From Isoetes taiwanensis (Eukaryota; Streptophyta; Lycopodiopsida; Isoetales; Isoetaceae): a stretch of DNA of 64,000 bases. Made by a program: the position numbers and the translations under genes. Under the pieces are notes generated by a model. The model was not told the DNA's origin, searched no databases, and saw only the letters and a program-made list of their open reading frames with translations. The stretch spans positions 41,841,203-41,905,202 of the forward strand of contig JAJEKV010000002.1 of assembly GCA_021234155.1 (NCBI GenBank), in the 5' to 3' direction. Below, one piece after another: positions 1-12,050 of this stretch (its first letter is position 1; the number at the start of each line of letters is the position of its first letter).

Positions 1-627
1 TCGGGGCAATAAAAAGAATGAAACCATGAGAATGCAGTATATAAAATAGAAAAACAACAGCACAGCCCGAGGAAACAACACATAGGCCACAGAAAGAAAT
101 TAAAGTAAAAATGCGGGCCAGAACATAAACAAGAAGATCAACCGGAATAACCCAGACAACTATTGAAGAGTGTGGTGCATCAAAAAAACAAGATAAACCA
201 CAAGTGCAAAAAATAAAACCCAACAACTATGAGAAACCTAGAATGTAGAAGATAATACCACCCGAATAACGTATACCACCCGAGCCGAGTGTAGTACACA
301 AGATACAAACAAAAGTGCAAAAGATAAAACCCAAAAAAGGCCGCAACAACAAAAGGAGAAGCTGGAAGATAAGGAACAGCATGTAGACGGCACCAAGCAA
401 CAAAGCGGCGGAACATAGCGAAGTAAGCCAAAAGAGTAGATGGGGCACGGGAGGAAAAAACTAAAGGCAAAGTCGCAAAGAAAAAGGGAACCTCCTGGGG
501 GGTGAGCAAGCGAGAAGGAGCTGTCACAACAACATAAAAAACCATGTTAACTTCATTCAAATTGACAACGAAAAACATAAAGAGCTACATGACGCCGACA
601 CCCAGCAAAGGTCGCCGAAAGATGTGG
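1..627 (-). repeat. Subfamily A fragment, composite
   Basis: Reading the minus strand from 627 down, the sequence starts just upstream of the recombinase gene, runs through its N-terminal coding part to about 335, and then jumps into A-unit interior that matches 3525-3860 of the plus-strand unit. The jump falls in a short T run shared by both parts. The minus strand is T-rich, as in every copy of this family. The left edge is cut by the window. Confidence 0.75.
332..578 (-). pseudogene. Tyrosine recombinase, N-terminal fragment (A copy 1)
   Basis: The first ~80 codons match the start of the A-type recombinase: a short leader, then the segment STLLAYFAMFRRFVAWC, typical of the SAM-like core-binding domain of tyrosine recombinases, then LPASP. 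The frame then runs into T-rich unit interior (GFYLLHFC...), which is a rearrangement product and not protein homology. There is no catalytic domain. It is a dead fragment created at the junction near 332-337. Confidence 0.7.
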
Positions 628-661
628 CAATAAAGCATACACTTTATTGTATGCTTTATTG
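628..661. repeat. 34-bp palindromic junction between A- and A+ units
   Basis: CAATAAAGCATACA (628-641), spacer ctttat, then the exact reverse complement (648-661). To its left lies the region upstream of a minus-strand recombinase copy, and to its right the head of a plus-strand unit. About 24 bases between the two native flanks belong to neither and look like templated repeats of caataaag. The exact reverse complement of the whole junction recurs at 60344-60377. Confidence 0.85.
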
Positions 662-3600
662 TTTGATGTTTTCGCATGATGAATCACCATTAATCTTGTA
701 GATTTCTCTTTATTCTGTTATTTTTTGCTTGTTGTAGTATTCGCATGTTGAATCACCATGAATTTTCTAGGTTTTCTTTGTTCTGTTGTTTGAGGTATTT
801 GCATGTGGAATCCCCATTCATCTTGTACTTTTCGTTGTTCTATTGTTGTCTTTGTTCGCACTAGCCCCTGCCATTTTCGGTTTTACCGCCGAAGTCCGCC
901 ACCGTTCTTTGCCCCTTTGTTTCGGAATTTCGCAGCGTTTGGGAGTCATTGGAGCTGGGATCCACCATTTTCTACCTTGATCCCGTCTTCCTTTCTAATC
1001 TTTTTTCATGACTCTGGCATTCAGCTGCCGATATGGCTTTCACATGTTTTGGAGCGATTTGGAGCAATCAATCATTAGATTTTGTGGGCATTTGGTCGGG
1101 ACTCAGTGATTTGGACTCATTACGCAGATTGTTTTTTTGTTTCTTATTTGCCCAGTTTTTAACGTCATGCATGATTCATCCTATTGGTCTGGTTTCTATG
1201 GCTAGGTGGCTCCTACTATATTCTTATTTAGGATTGGTTACGATGGCTAGGAGGATTCGATGCAGCCATCCCCTCTTGTTGCTTTCGATCCTGTGATAGC
1301 AGCATGGGCAGGAAGCGATTCTCTGTCTCTCTTCTTTGTGTTTCTCAGATTTTTTGTGCAGGGGTCGTTTTTCTGGTGGACAGGAGGAGCGGTTTGATTC
1401 CCTTGTTCTAGCAGGCCCATTGGTGCGGGCGGGAGCTCAAGGCCGCGGATCGCCATGCGATCCGCCATCCAAAGATCCGGCATCCAAATAGCGGCAGACC
1501 GCCCCACTCGATTGGCTCGGGGATCTACAACTGCTCAGCCTACTTATGGACTGTTCGCCATGCAGATCCGAGCTATGGCCGCGGGGGCCATCTGGATTCC
1601 GATCCCTATGCACCATGATCGTTTGTAGCTCATGGCATGCTCAGTTCTCGCTCAGATCCCCTATTCTTGGACCGCCGTCTGGGCCATCCGTTTGGCTTAG
1701 GGATTGCCACAGGAAGCTCCTCCGTTCCCTCTTCCGGCCTCTCCACCGTTCCACACTTTCGCCACTGTCTCTACCTATTTTGGCTTCTACACTTTTGCCC
1801 ATCTTTCTCGTTTTTTGGCTTCTACCGGCCTACCGTCTTCGAATCCTGTGGTAGCTTCCTTCTTTTCGGCCTGCCTCCTGTACCAGGCCGCCCCCCTTCT
1901 CTTGTGGGAGGCTCCTGCCCACATGGCGGGGATTATCGGCGCGGGGTAATCTGGCGGGTATAATAGGTGGCATCCCGGTGAGGGGTGCTCACCTTTTCAC
2001 GCCTGTGGTTTTTCAACTTCTCTCTTTCTATTCCCTTTCACATTTATATTATGCTTCAATACCTCGTCTTCTGTCATATTTTTTCACGTTTTCCTTTCTT
2101 CACACACTTTTCACTTATCACTTCTTTACTCCCTTACACATCTATCAATTCGTGCATTTGTTGGCTTGCCCTTGGGCTAGAGGTTAGTCTCCTGTTTCCT
2201 GAGTTTGCAAAAGGTATTCTATATGTTGGGGTTCTTGCTTAAGGGTATGTAGACAGTTTTCTTTTTCGATCATTTTCTCGTCAAAATCTTTGTTGTAGCA
2301 TTTCTTACAACTATCGTTTTCATAGGATTGTTCTTGTGCATGACACCAGGCAATTTCTTCTCGTTTCCAGGCATCCATGGAGTGATTGCCTCGTTATTTG
2401 TGCTTCTAGCATTATTTGGGATTTTCGGAGTACATTTACTCTTATGAATGGTGCTTTGGCATGGGTTTTATTAGTAATTTGCGCAGTGTTTTTCTATCGA
2501 TGTCTTTTGCAAGTATACATTGTTTTTGACTTATACTGTCGCGTTTGGTCATTTGTGGCGTGCTAATCGGGGAAATGGTATATTTGATTTCTTATCTGGT
2601 GTTTGCCCATATTAGCCTCATTTTGTCCTAATATTAATTTTTGAATCAGTACTTTCCTTGTGATCTCAGTTGTTGCTCTTATACTTTCCGTCTCATTGGA
2701 TACTTACGCACATTCGTTTTTCCACACGTTGTTTTGCATGCTCATTCACATATTTCTATGGGTTTCTTCACCTTCATTAATCCGTCAAGTTGATTTTAGA
2801 CCAAATTTCTTTTCTGCATGTCCTCGATATCAATTTTGCATTTGAACTTATGCCTGGTTTTACATTCGGTGGGCATCTAATTGCAGTTTACCTTATCATC
2901 ATACGTCATTTGGGTTTGATTCTTGGTTTGGCTATGTTTTTCTCATGTCTTATTCATAATTGCATTTGAATATGAGGCATCTAGGGGCTTTTGTTTTAGG
3001 AGGTGGTTCCCTCCCATGTTATCTCTTTCGTATGTTACTTTTTCCAAGTTGATGGACATCTAGTTTTTATATATGTGATATTATCCTTGGAATTTGAGGC
3101 TTTTTCATGGTTGTTTTCGGATTTTTAACCTTCGCAATTGTGTTTTTATCGTGGATTCGATGCACCATACTATTTAAATGGGTTTATGCTCTCCTCGCGC
3201 TGTTTTTCTCTTGTTTATGTTCTGGCTCACTTTTTTCCTCATTTCCGTCTTGTGGTCGTTTACTTGGGATGTTGTCTTGTTTTCATAATTCTACGCTGCA
3301 GTCCCATGGTTTATTACCTTTTTATTGCTTATAGATTTGTGGCCACCATGCATTTGTCTTTTTTACATTGATGCATTCCATTTTCATGGTCGGTTGCAGT
3401 ATGGCCTCAATTGCGTGTTATCTCTCCGACCTATATCTCTTTTGTATGTTATTTTTTATATTGTGGTTCCCATGTGGTTATATGTGGCATTCTTTTCCGC
3501 GTTTTGGATTTCCCCATGGTGGTTTGGGTTTTATCTTTTGCACTTTTGTTTGTATCTTGTGTACTACACTCGGCTCGGGTGGTATAATTATTATTCTTAA

Positions 3601-5470
3601 TATTATCTTCTACATTCTAGGTTTCTCATAGTTGTTGGGTTTTATTTTTTGCACTTGTGGTTTATCTTGTTTTTTTGATGCACCACACTCTTCAATAGTT
3701 GTCTGGGTTATTCCGGTTGATCTTCTTGTTTATGTTCTGGCCCGCATTTTTACTTTAATTTCTTTCTGTGGCCTATGTGTTGTTTCCTCGGGCTGTGCTG
3801 TTGTTTTTCTATTTTATATACTGCATTCTCATGGTTTCATTCTTTTTATTGCCCCGAGATTTATTCACCACATATGCCAGGTTGCACTTTGTCTTTTTAT
3901 GTCTGTTGCCAGTTGTTAAAATATTGTTCCCTGCCTTGTGTATGCCGTCTTAGTTATTTTCAATATTGCTACATGACTTGTGTTCCAAGTATTCCATATG
4001 TTGGGGGGTTTTTTGCTTGGGGTCTTGTTGTTCACATATTTACTATGGTAAGTTCCTTTGTAGTATTTTTTTTACGATTATTGATTTTTGATGGTTCTTA
4101 TGAGTACTATAATGGGTTCTCTTCTTGTTTTCACAAAGCCATCAATTTAATTGCCTCATCATTTATGCATCTAGAGTTGCCTTGACATTGCTAGGCGTAA
4201 TGGGACCTACTTTTTGACGGTTTCTTGTCTTAGAATACGATCAATGGAAACATTTTTTGCATCATATGGTGGCTCCTTCATTTTGCTTAGATACATGCAT
4301 TTTTTCTATGTGCTAGATGATTTTTAATCTATTGGTTCTTTATGGGCTATGGCTCCTCCATTTTGCTTAGATACATGCATTTTTTCTCTGTCCTCGATCA
4401 CCATGCAGCCGCGTGTCATGCTCGTATCACACTGGCGGTTCTTCATTGGCCTTCTGCACCATGGTGGCCTTTACTCTCGGGCCGGGATCGGGGGGCGTAT
4501 TTTTTATTAAAGAATTTCTATTTTTTGATGCATTTTCTTTGGCTTTATTGCCACATCTTTCGGCGACCTTTGCTGGGTGTCGGCGTCATGTAGCTCTTTA
4601 TGTTTTTCGTTGTCAATTTGAATGAAGTTAACATGGTTTTTGTTGTTTGTTGTGACTCCTCCTTCTCGCTTGCTCACCCCCCGAGGTTCCCTTTTCTTTG
4701 CGACTTTGCCTTTAGTTTTTTCCTCCGGTGCCCCATCTACTCTTTTTGGCTTACTTGGCTATGTTCCGCCCGCTTTGTTGCTTGGTGCGTCTACATCTTT
4801 TGTTCCTTATCTTCCCAACTTCTCCTTTTTTGTTGTTCGGCCTTTTTGCCTCTCTTCATCATCCTCGATGTCGCCCTCATCCATTTCTTGACCTCGGCAG
4901 CCATATCCTTTTTCATCAACTTTTCAACCTTCCCTCTCCGCCATTTTACCTTTACCCTCGTTGGCTCGTCGGTCTACCTACCTTTCACGCTTCGCCCTCC
5001 TCGTTTCTTTCTTCCTCTCACCCTTCGGCATGTTCGCCGATTGTTCTCCACTTTGCGCATCCTGCGGCTTCTTTTCCCTCTCTGCCCGCACGCTTCATTT
5101 GTAGTTTCCTTTTGCCGCTTTTTGCACATCTCTCGAGGCCCTTGCCCTCAATTGGCGTGATCTTTCTTTTCCTTATCGCATGTGGATCTTCTTATTGTCA
5201 TTCCAAAGCGTGGCGAACTTGCCTGCGGTCATCACGATTTCTTTAGCTTCGCTTGCCTTCGTTCGCATGCCCTCGTCACTATCCTTCAAATACCGATTTC
5301 TACCGGTTCTTATCATCTCCTCGATCCTCCATCCGGCGGAAGAAGGCAAACCTTTTTTCGTTCCTCTCCTTCTTCTTTGCGGCCTTTATCCTATCCGGGA
5401 AAGCTCGAGGGTGGTGGCGGGAGTGTCTTCTTGCTATAGGCTTGAATCCATCCCGATATGGTACTCATTC
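655..5470 (+). repeat. Subfamily A unit, nearly complete, plus strand
   Basis: Contains the GCATG tandem repeat of the head (669-805), a GC-richer stretch (about 1250-1980), a long T-rich interior (about 2000-4560) and the recombinase gene (from 4600). It ends in a fold-back at 5470 and so lacks the palindrome and tail. In the T-rich interior the apparent reading frames are translations of low-A, high-T sequence. They match no family I recognise, and I treat 655-4560 as noncoding. Confidence 0.8.
669..830 (+). repeat. Degenerate GCATG tandem repeat in unit head
   Basis: Three repeats of the pattern T(T/A)TT(C/T)GCATG..GAATC(A/C)CCAT followed by a T-rich tract, with GCATG cores near 674, 743 and 801. 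A fourth, more upstream repeat, present in other copies, is missing here because the junction at 661 cut it off. Confidence 0.6.
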
Positions 5471-5485
5471 ACTCTCGCTATGTGC
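4600..5485 (+). pseudogene. Tyrosine recombinase (A copy 2), frameshifted, 3' truncated
   Basis: Starts at the ATG used by the better copies. Pieces of the core-binding domain and of the box around EALALNWRDLSF occur in different frames, so several frameshifts separate them. The gene runs to the motif preceding the HxxR box (NPSRYGTH) and then jumps about 90 bases into the last part of the gene before folding back at 5470-5506. It lacks HxxR and the Tyr. A functional protein cannot be read from this copy. Confidence 0.7.
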
Positions 5486-5505
5486 TTCGCGACCCAACTC
5501 CAATC
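5471..5505. other. Fold-back centre between two A units
   Basis: A 35-base spacer separates two opposite copies of the same recombinase sequence: the plus strand ends gtactcattc at 5470 and the reverse complement resumes at 5506. The spacer itself comes from the recombinase 3' part (gctatgtgcttcgcgaccca). The inverted arms extend outward about 4 kb each, to about 1390 and 9566, although they differ by many small indels. Confidence 0.85.
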
Positions 5506-6348
5506 GAATGAGTACCATATCGGGATGGATTCAAGCCTATAGCAAGAAGACACTCCCGCCACCACCCTCGAGCAGTCGGATAGGATAAAGGCCGCAAAGA
5601 AGAAGGAGAGGAACGAAAAAGAGGGCCGCCGGATGGAGGATCGAGGAGATGATAAGAACCGAGAAATCAAATAAGGATATAGTGATGTGGCATGCGAACG
5701 AAGGCAAGTTTGAGCAAAGAAATCGTGATGACCGGGCAAGTTCGGCACGCTTTGAATGACGTAATAAGAAGATCCACATGCGATAAGGAAAAGAAAGATC
5801 ACGCCAATTGAGGGCAAGGGCCTCCCGGATGTGCAAAAAAGCCAAGAAAGGAAACTACAAACGATGCCAAAGCGGCCGTAGAGGGAAAAGAAGCCGCAGG
5901 ATGCGCAAAGCGGAGAACAATCGAGCGAACATGCTGAGGCAGGAGAGGAAGAAAGGTACGAGGAGGGCGAGCGTGACGAAAGGTAGACCGGGACGAAAAT
6001 AAACGAGGGTAAAGGTAAAATGGCGGAGAGGGAAGGTTGAAAAGTTGATGAAAAAGGATATGGCCGCCGAGGTCAAGAAATGGATGAGGGCTTATTATCC
6101 GAGGATGATGAAGAGAGGCAAAAAGGCCGCAAACAACAAAAAGGAGAAGCTGGAAGATAAGGAACAAAGATGTAGACGAAGCAACAAAGCCGGGGTAAGC
6201 CAAAAGAGTAGATGGGGCACCTGGAGGAAAAACTAAAGGCAAAGTCAGAAGAAAGAAAAGGGAACCTCCCCGGGGTGAGCAAGCGAGAAGGAGTCACACA
6301 ACAACATAAAACCATGTTAACTTCATTCAAATTGACAACGAAAAACAT
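5506..6348 (-). pseudogene. Tyrosine recombinase (A copy 3), frameshifted, 3' truncated
   Basis: Mirror partner of copy 2 across the fold-back. The start is the ATG ending at 6348 on the minus strand. One frame carries FLHIREALALNWRDLSF, the region of the first catalytic Arg, which here reads LHI rather than the usual LRI. Another frame carries part of the core-binding domain. The C-terminal HxxR, HGRW and Tyr motifs are absent because the copy stops at the fold-back. Confidence 0.7.
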
Positions 6349-9300
6349 AAAGAGCTACATGACGCCGACACCCAGCAAAGGTCGCCGAAAGATGTGGCAA
6401 TAAAGCCAAAGAAAATGCATCAAAAAACAGAAATTCTTTAATAAAAGACGCCCACGCCGATCCCGGCCCGGTGAGTAAAGGCCACCATGGTGCGTATACA
6501 ATGAAGAACCGCCAAGCAGGATAATGAAAGCATGACACGCCGGCCGCATGGTGATCGAGGACGAGAAAAAAATGCATGTATCTAAGCAAAATGGAGGAGC
6601 CATAGCCCATAAAGAACCAATAGATTAAAAATCATCTAGCACATAGAAAAAATGCATGTATCTAAGCAAAATGAAGGAGCCACCATATGATGCAAAAAAT
6701 GTTTCCATTGATCGTATTCTAAGACAAGAAACCGTCAAAAAGTAGGTCCCATTACGCCTAGCAATGTCAAGGCAACTCTAGATGCATAAATGATGAGGCA
6801 ATTAAATTGATGGCTTTGTGAAAACAAGAAGAGAACCCATTATAGTACTCATAAGAACCATCAAAAATCAATAATCATGAAAAAAATACTACAAAGGAAC
6901 TTACCATAGTAAATATGTGAACAACAAGACCCCAAGCAAAAAACCCCCCAACATATGGAATACTTGGAACACAAGTCATGTAGCAATATTGAAAATAACT
7001 AAGACGGCATACACAAGGCAGGGAACAATATTTTAACAACCGGCAAATGTACATAAAAAGACAAAGTGCAACCCGGCATATGTGGTGAATAAATCTCGGG
7101 GCAATAAAAAAGAATGAAACCATGAGAATGCAAAGATATAAAATAGAAAAACAACAAAGACAAAATCGAGGAAACAACACATAGGCCACAGAAAAGAAAT
7201 TAAAGTAAAAAAAATCGGGCGAACATAAACAAGAAGATCAACCGAATAACCTGACAACTATTGAAGAGTGTGGTGCATCAAAAAAACAAGATAAACCACA
7301 AGTGCAAAAAATAAAACCCAACAACTATGAGAAACCTAGAATGTAGAAGATAATACCACCCGAATAACGTATACCACCCGAGCCGAGTGTAGTACACAAG
7401 ATACAAACAAAAGTGCAAAAGATAAAACCCAAACCACCATGGGGAAATCCAAAACGCGGAAAAGAATGCCACATATAACCACATGGGAACCACAATATAA
7501 AAAATAACATACAAAAGAGATATAGGTCGGAGAGATAACACGCAATTGAGGCCATACTGCAACCGACCATGAAAATGGAATGCATCAATGTAAAAAAGAC
7601 AAATGCATGGTGGCCACAAATCTATAAGCAATAAAAAGGTAATAAACCATGGGACTGCAGCGTAGAATTATGAAAACAAGACAACATCCCAAGTAAACGA
7701 CCACAAGACGGAAATGAGGAAAAAAGTGAGCCAGAACATAAACAAGAGAAAAACAGCGCGAGGAGAGCATAAACCCATTTAAATAGTATGGTGCATCGAA
7801 TCCACGATAAAAACACAATTGCGAAGGTTAAAAATCCGAAAACAACCATGAAAAAGCCTCAAATTCCAAGGATAATATCACATATATAAAAACTAGATGT
7901 CCATCAACTTGGAAAAAGTAACATACGAAAGAGATAACATGGGAGGGAACCACCTCCTAAAACAAAAGCCCCTAGATGCCTCATATTCAAATGCAATTAT
8001 GAATAAGACATGAGAAAAACATAGCCAAACCAAGAATCAAACCCAAATGACGTATGATGATAAGGTAAACTGCAATTAGATGCCCACCGAATGTAAAACC
8101 AGGCATAAGTTCAAATGCAAAATTGATATCGAGGACATGCAGAAAAGAAATTTGGTCTAAAATCAACTTGACGGATTAATGAAGGTGAAGAAACCCATAG
8201 AAATATGTGAATGAGCATGCAAAACAACGTGTGGAAAAACGAATGTGCGTAAGTATCCAATGAGACGGAAAGTATAAGAGCAACAACTGAGATCACAAGG
8301 AAAGTACTGATTCAAAAATTAATATTAGGACAAAATGAGGCTAATATGGGCAAACACCAGATAAGAAATCAAATATACCATTTCCCCGATTAGCACGCCA
8401 CAAATGACCAAACGCACTGTATAAGTCAAAAACAATGTATACTTGCAAAAAGACATCGTATAGAAAACACACTGCAAATTACTAATAAAAACCCATGCCA
8501 AAGCACCATTCATAAGAGTAAATGTACTCTGAAAATCCCAAATAATGCTAGAAGCACAAATAACGAGGCAATCACTCCATGGATGCCTGGAAACGAGAAG
8601 AAATTGCCTGGTGTCATGCACAAGAACAATCCTATGAAAACGATAGTTGTAAGAAATGCTACAACAGTACTTTGACGTAGAAAATGATCGAAAAGAAAAC
8701 TGCCTACATACCCTTAAGCAAGAACCCCAACATATAGAATACCTTTGCAAACTCCGGAAACCGGAGACTAACCTCTAGCCCAAGGGCAAGCCAACAAATG
8801 CACGCAATTGATAGATGTGTAAGGGAAGAAGTGATAAGTGAAAAGTGTGTGAAGAAAGGAAAACGTGAAAAAATATGACAGGAAGACAGAGGTATTGAAG
8901 CATAATATAAATGTGAAAGGGAATAGAAAGAGAGAAGTTGAAAAAACCATGGTGCGTGAAAAGGTGAGCACCCCTCAATTCGGGGATGCCACCTATTATA
9001 CCAGCCAGGATTACCCCTCGGGCCGATGGCCCCACATGTGGGCGAGGAGCCTCCCACAAGAGAAGGGGGCGGCTGGCACAGAGGCAGGCGAAAAGAAGGA
9101 AGCTACCACAGATTCAAGACGGTAGGCCTAAGAAAGCCAAAAACGAAAAGATGGGCAAAAGGTGTAGAAGCCAAAAATAGGTAGAGACAGTGGCGAAAGG
9201 TGGTGGAACGGTGGAGAGGCCTAAGAGGGAACGGAGGAGCTTCCCTGCGTGGCAATCCCTTGCCAAACGGATGGCCCGTGACGGCCGGGTCCAAGAATAG

Positions 9301-9566
9301 GGGATCGAAAGCGAACCGAAAGCATGCCATGAGCTACAAACGATCATGGTGCATAGGGATCGGAATCCAGATGGCCCTGTGCCATAGCTCGGATCTGCAT
9401 GGCGGAACAGGTCCATAAGTAGGCTGAACAGATTGTAGATCCCTGAGCCAATCGAGTGGCGGAGTGCTGCGCTGGATGCTGGATGCTGGATGGCGGATCT
9501 GCATGGCGGATCTGCGGCCTTGGAGCTCCTGCCCGGCACCAATGGGCCTGCTAGAACAAGGGAGTG
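5506..9566 (-). repeat. Subfamily A unit, minus strand
   Basis: From left to right: recombinase 3' to 5' (5506-6348), T-rich interior on the minus strand (about 6400-8990), then the GC-richer head region to 9566. There it breaks into a B segment at the phrase caaggga|gtgcatcaca. No protein-coding gene is recognised between 6350 and 9566. The plus-strand reading frames there are the A-rich complement and carry no known motif. Confidence 0.8.
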
Positions 9567-9973
9567 CATCACACACGAGGACAAAAGATAAAACCCAAAC
9601 CACCATGGGGAAACCTAAACGCAGAAAAGAATGCCATAGATAACCACATGGGAACCACAATATAAAAAATAACATACAAAAGAGAGGCATGTCGGAGAAA
9701 TAACATGCAATTGAGGCCATACTGCAACCTACCATGGAAATGGAATGCATCAATGTAAAAAAGACAAATGCAACCCGAAAGATGAGGGCCACAAATCGAT
9801 AGGCAATAAAAAGATAATAAACCATGGACAGCAGCGTAGGATTATGAAAACAAGACAACATCCCAAGTAAACGACCACAAGACGAACATGAGGCAAAAAG
9901 TGAGCTAGAACATAAACAAGAAAAAAAACAGTGCGAGGAGAACATAGACCCATTTAAATAGTATGGTGCATCG

Positions 9974-9978
9974 AATCC
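9974..9978. repeat. Target-site duplication, left copy (AATCC)
   Basis: AATCC immediately precedes the LTR and is repeated immediately after it at 10583-10587. Empty-site copies elsewhere in the window, such as 18957 on, have it once. Confidence 0.85.
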
Positions 9979-10582
9979 TGTTAGCCCTGTGCCTGGCAGA
10001 CACACAGGTCTATACTTGCTGCATGAGGGCGAGGCCCCACTGGCCACGGTGTCCAAGAAGAGGGATCCACAAGGCGCCACGGCGGGTCAAAGCTCCTCCA
10101 AGAAGCAGAAGACCCAAAGGTAGGACCCACGGCGGGCCACTACTTGTCTGTTAGCACGGCCGCGGACAGCTCAGATTCCTGTTCGAGTGCCCAAGTAGTG
10201 GAGCACGCGTTGTCATGATGAGGATCAGATTCAGGCCCGTAGGCCACTCCGTGTTCCTATATATTGTAGCATTTTTGCTCCTTCGGGAGGGTTCAGAGTG
10301 TTCTTTTGTGTCACTACAGAGCAGACATGCTGGTCGCCTGTTGTGCGCTCTTTTGAGCCTTCATTGTACACTTGTTTTGATCAATGGATTGCCGTGTTCT
10401 CCACAAGTGTCTTGTGTGTTTCATTGTGTATTGCAATTGCTGTTTTATCTGAGTTTTTCGTGTTCTTTCCTCTGTTAGCAAAAATCCCGCGTGACAAGAG
10501 TGTCTCAGGATTTACCCTGCCGGACTTCAAGGATCTCACAGAGATCTGTCCCTCAGGCGATCCCGTGCCCGGACCCCAAACA
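9979..10582 (+). mobile_element. Solo LTR of an LTR retrotransposon (604 bp)
   Basis: Starts TGTTAG and ends AAACA, so it has TG...CA ends with a TGTT/AACA terminal inversion, and is flanked by the 5-bp duplication AATCC. The length fits an LTR. A TATATATT box lies at 10258-10265 and would start a transcript to the right. No internal region (gag-pol, primer-binding site) is present, so this is the product of LTR-LTR recombination. Its composition lacks the T-skew of the surrounding repeats. Orientation is inferred only from the TATA-like box. Confidence 0.85.
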
Positions 10583-10587
10583 AATCC
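10583..10587. repeat. Target-site duplication, right copy (AATCC)
   Basis: Second copy of the 5-bp duplication bordering the solo LTR. Confidence 0.85.
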
Positions 10588-12050
10588 ACAATAAAAACAC
10601 AATTGCAAAGGATAAAAAGCCGAAAACAACCATGAAAAAGCCTCCAATTCCAAGGATAATGTCACATATATAAAAATTAGATGTCCATCAACTTGGAAAA
10701 AGTAACAAACGAAAAAGATAACATGGGAGGGAAAAACTACCCCCTAAAACAAAAGCCCCTAAATGCCGCATATGCGAAGGCAATTATGAATAAGACATGA
10801 GAAAAACACAGAAATCGAGAACCCCGCATAGAAAAAAGAAAAGGGACAAACACCGAAGAATCAACAATAGAGTCTAATTATCAAAACGTGTAGAATCCAA
10901 CAAAAAAAGACATAACACAAATACTGGATTCCCAATTATTCAGCAAAAGAGTCAACAGCTAGAGAGCGCAGCGACCGAGGTGGCAGAGTCGAAACACAAT
11001 ATAGGCAATAACATGAAAAAAGGAAAATGAAACCATGGCAATGCAACGTACAGAATATGAAAAACAACAGCGCGATCAACCGGAATAACCCAGACAACTA
11101 TTGAAGAGTGTGGTGCATCAAAAAAACAAGATAAACCACAAGTGCAAAAAATAAAACCCAACAACTATGAGAAACCTAGAATGTAGAAGATAATACCACC
11201 CGAATAACGTATACCACCCGAGCCGAGTGTAGTACACAAGATACAAACAAAAGTGCAAAAGATAAAACCCAAACCACCATGGGGAAATCCAAAATGCGGA
11301 AAAGAATGCCACATATAACCACATGGGAACCACAATATAAAAAATAACATACAAAAGAGATATAGGTCGGAGAGATAACACGCAATTGAGGCCATACTGC
11401 AACCGACCATGAAAATGGAATGCATCAATGTAAAAAAGACAAATGCATGGTGGCCACAAATCTATAAGCAATAAAAAGGTAATAAACCATGGGACTGCAG
11501 CGTAGAATTATGAAAACAAGACAACATCCCAAGTAAACGACCACAAGACGGAAATGAGGAAAAAAGTGAGCCAGAACATAAACAAGAGAAAAACAGCGCG
11601 AGGAGAGCATAAACCCACATTTAAATAGTATGGTGCATCGAATCCACGATAAAAACACAATTCTGGAAGGTTAAAAAATCCGAAAACAACCATGAAAAAG
11701 CCTCAAATTCCAAGGATAATATCACATATATAAAAACTAGATGTCCATCAACTTGGAAAAAGTAACATACGAAAGAGATAACATGGGAGGGAACCACCTC
11801 CTAAAACAAAAGCCCCTAGATGCCTCATATTCAAATGCAATTATGAATAAGACATGAGAAAAACATAGCCAAACCAAGAATCAAACCCAAATGACGTATG
11901 ATGATAAGGTAAACTGCAATTAGATGCCCACCGAATGTAAAACCAGGCATAAGTTCAAATGCAAAATTGATATCGAGGACATGCAGAAAAGAAATTTGGT
12001 CTAAAATCAACTTGACGGATTAATGAAGGTGAAGAAACCCATAGAAATAT

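Larger units (their letters stand above)
9567..11073 (-). repeat. Subfamily B interior segment, split by a solo LTR
   Basis: 9567-9978 and 10583-11073 match B interior found intact around 31260-32140 (+) and 18540-19430 (-). The segment was one piece before the LTR inserted: removing 9979-10587 restores the phrase cgaatccacaataaaaac seen at 18957. It ends at 11073 with an abrupt switch to A interior. No gene is recognised. Confidence 0.75.

Noticed and set aside
2000-4560. Many open frames of 60-140 codons rich in Phe, Leu, Cys, Val and Ser that look like membrane proteins
   Set aside because: They are translations of T-rich DNA, occur in all three frames of the same stretch, share no domain and have no codon bias. 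The apparent hydrophobicity follows from the base composition.
5808-6236. Plus-strand frames rich in Arg, Lys and Glu opposite the recombinase
   Set aside because: They are antisense to the recombinase coding region. Their basic and acidic composition is the complement of its codons, with no known motif.
9470-9500. Triple ctggatg repeat as a separate satellite
   Set aside because: Only three 7-bp copies, present in two A heads. A trivial slippage product.
9963-10154. Short coding frames inside the solo LTR
   Set aside because: They fall within an element bounded by TG...CA and a target duplication, and show no protein motif.
12041-12050. Target-site duplication of the LINE
   Set aside because: Only three or four bases (tat/tatg) could be shared between the two flanks. 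That is too short to call.
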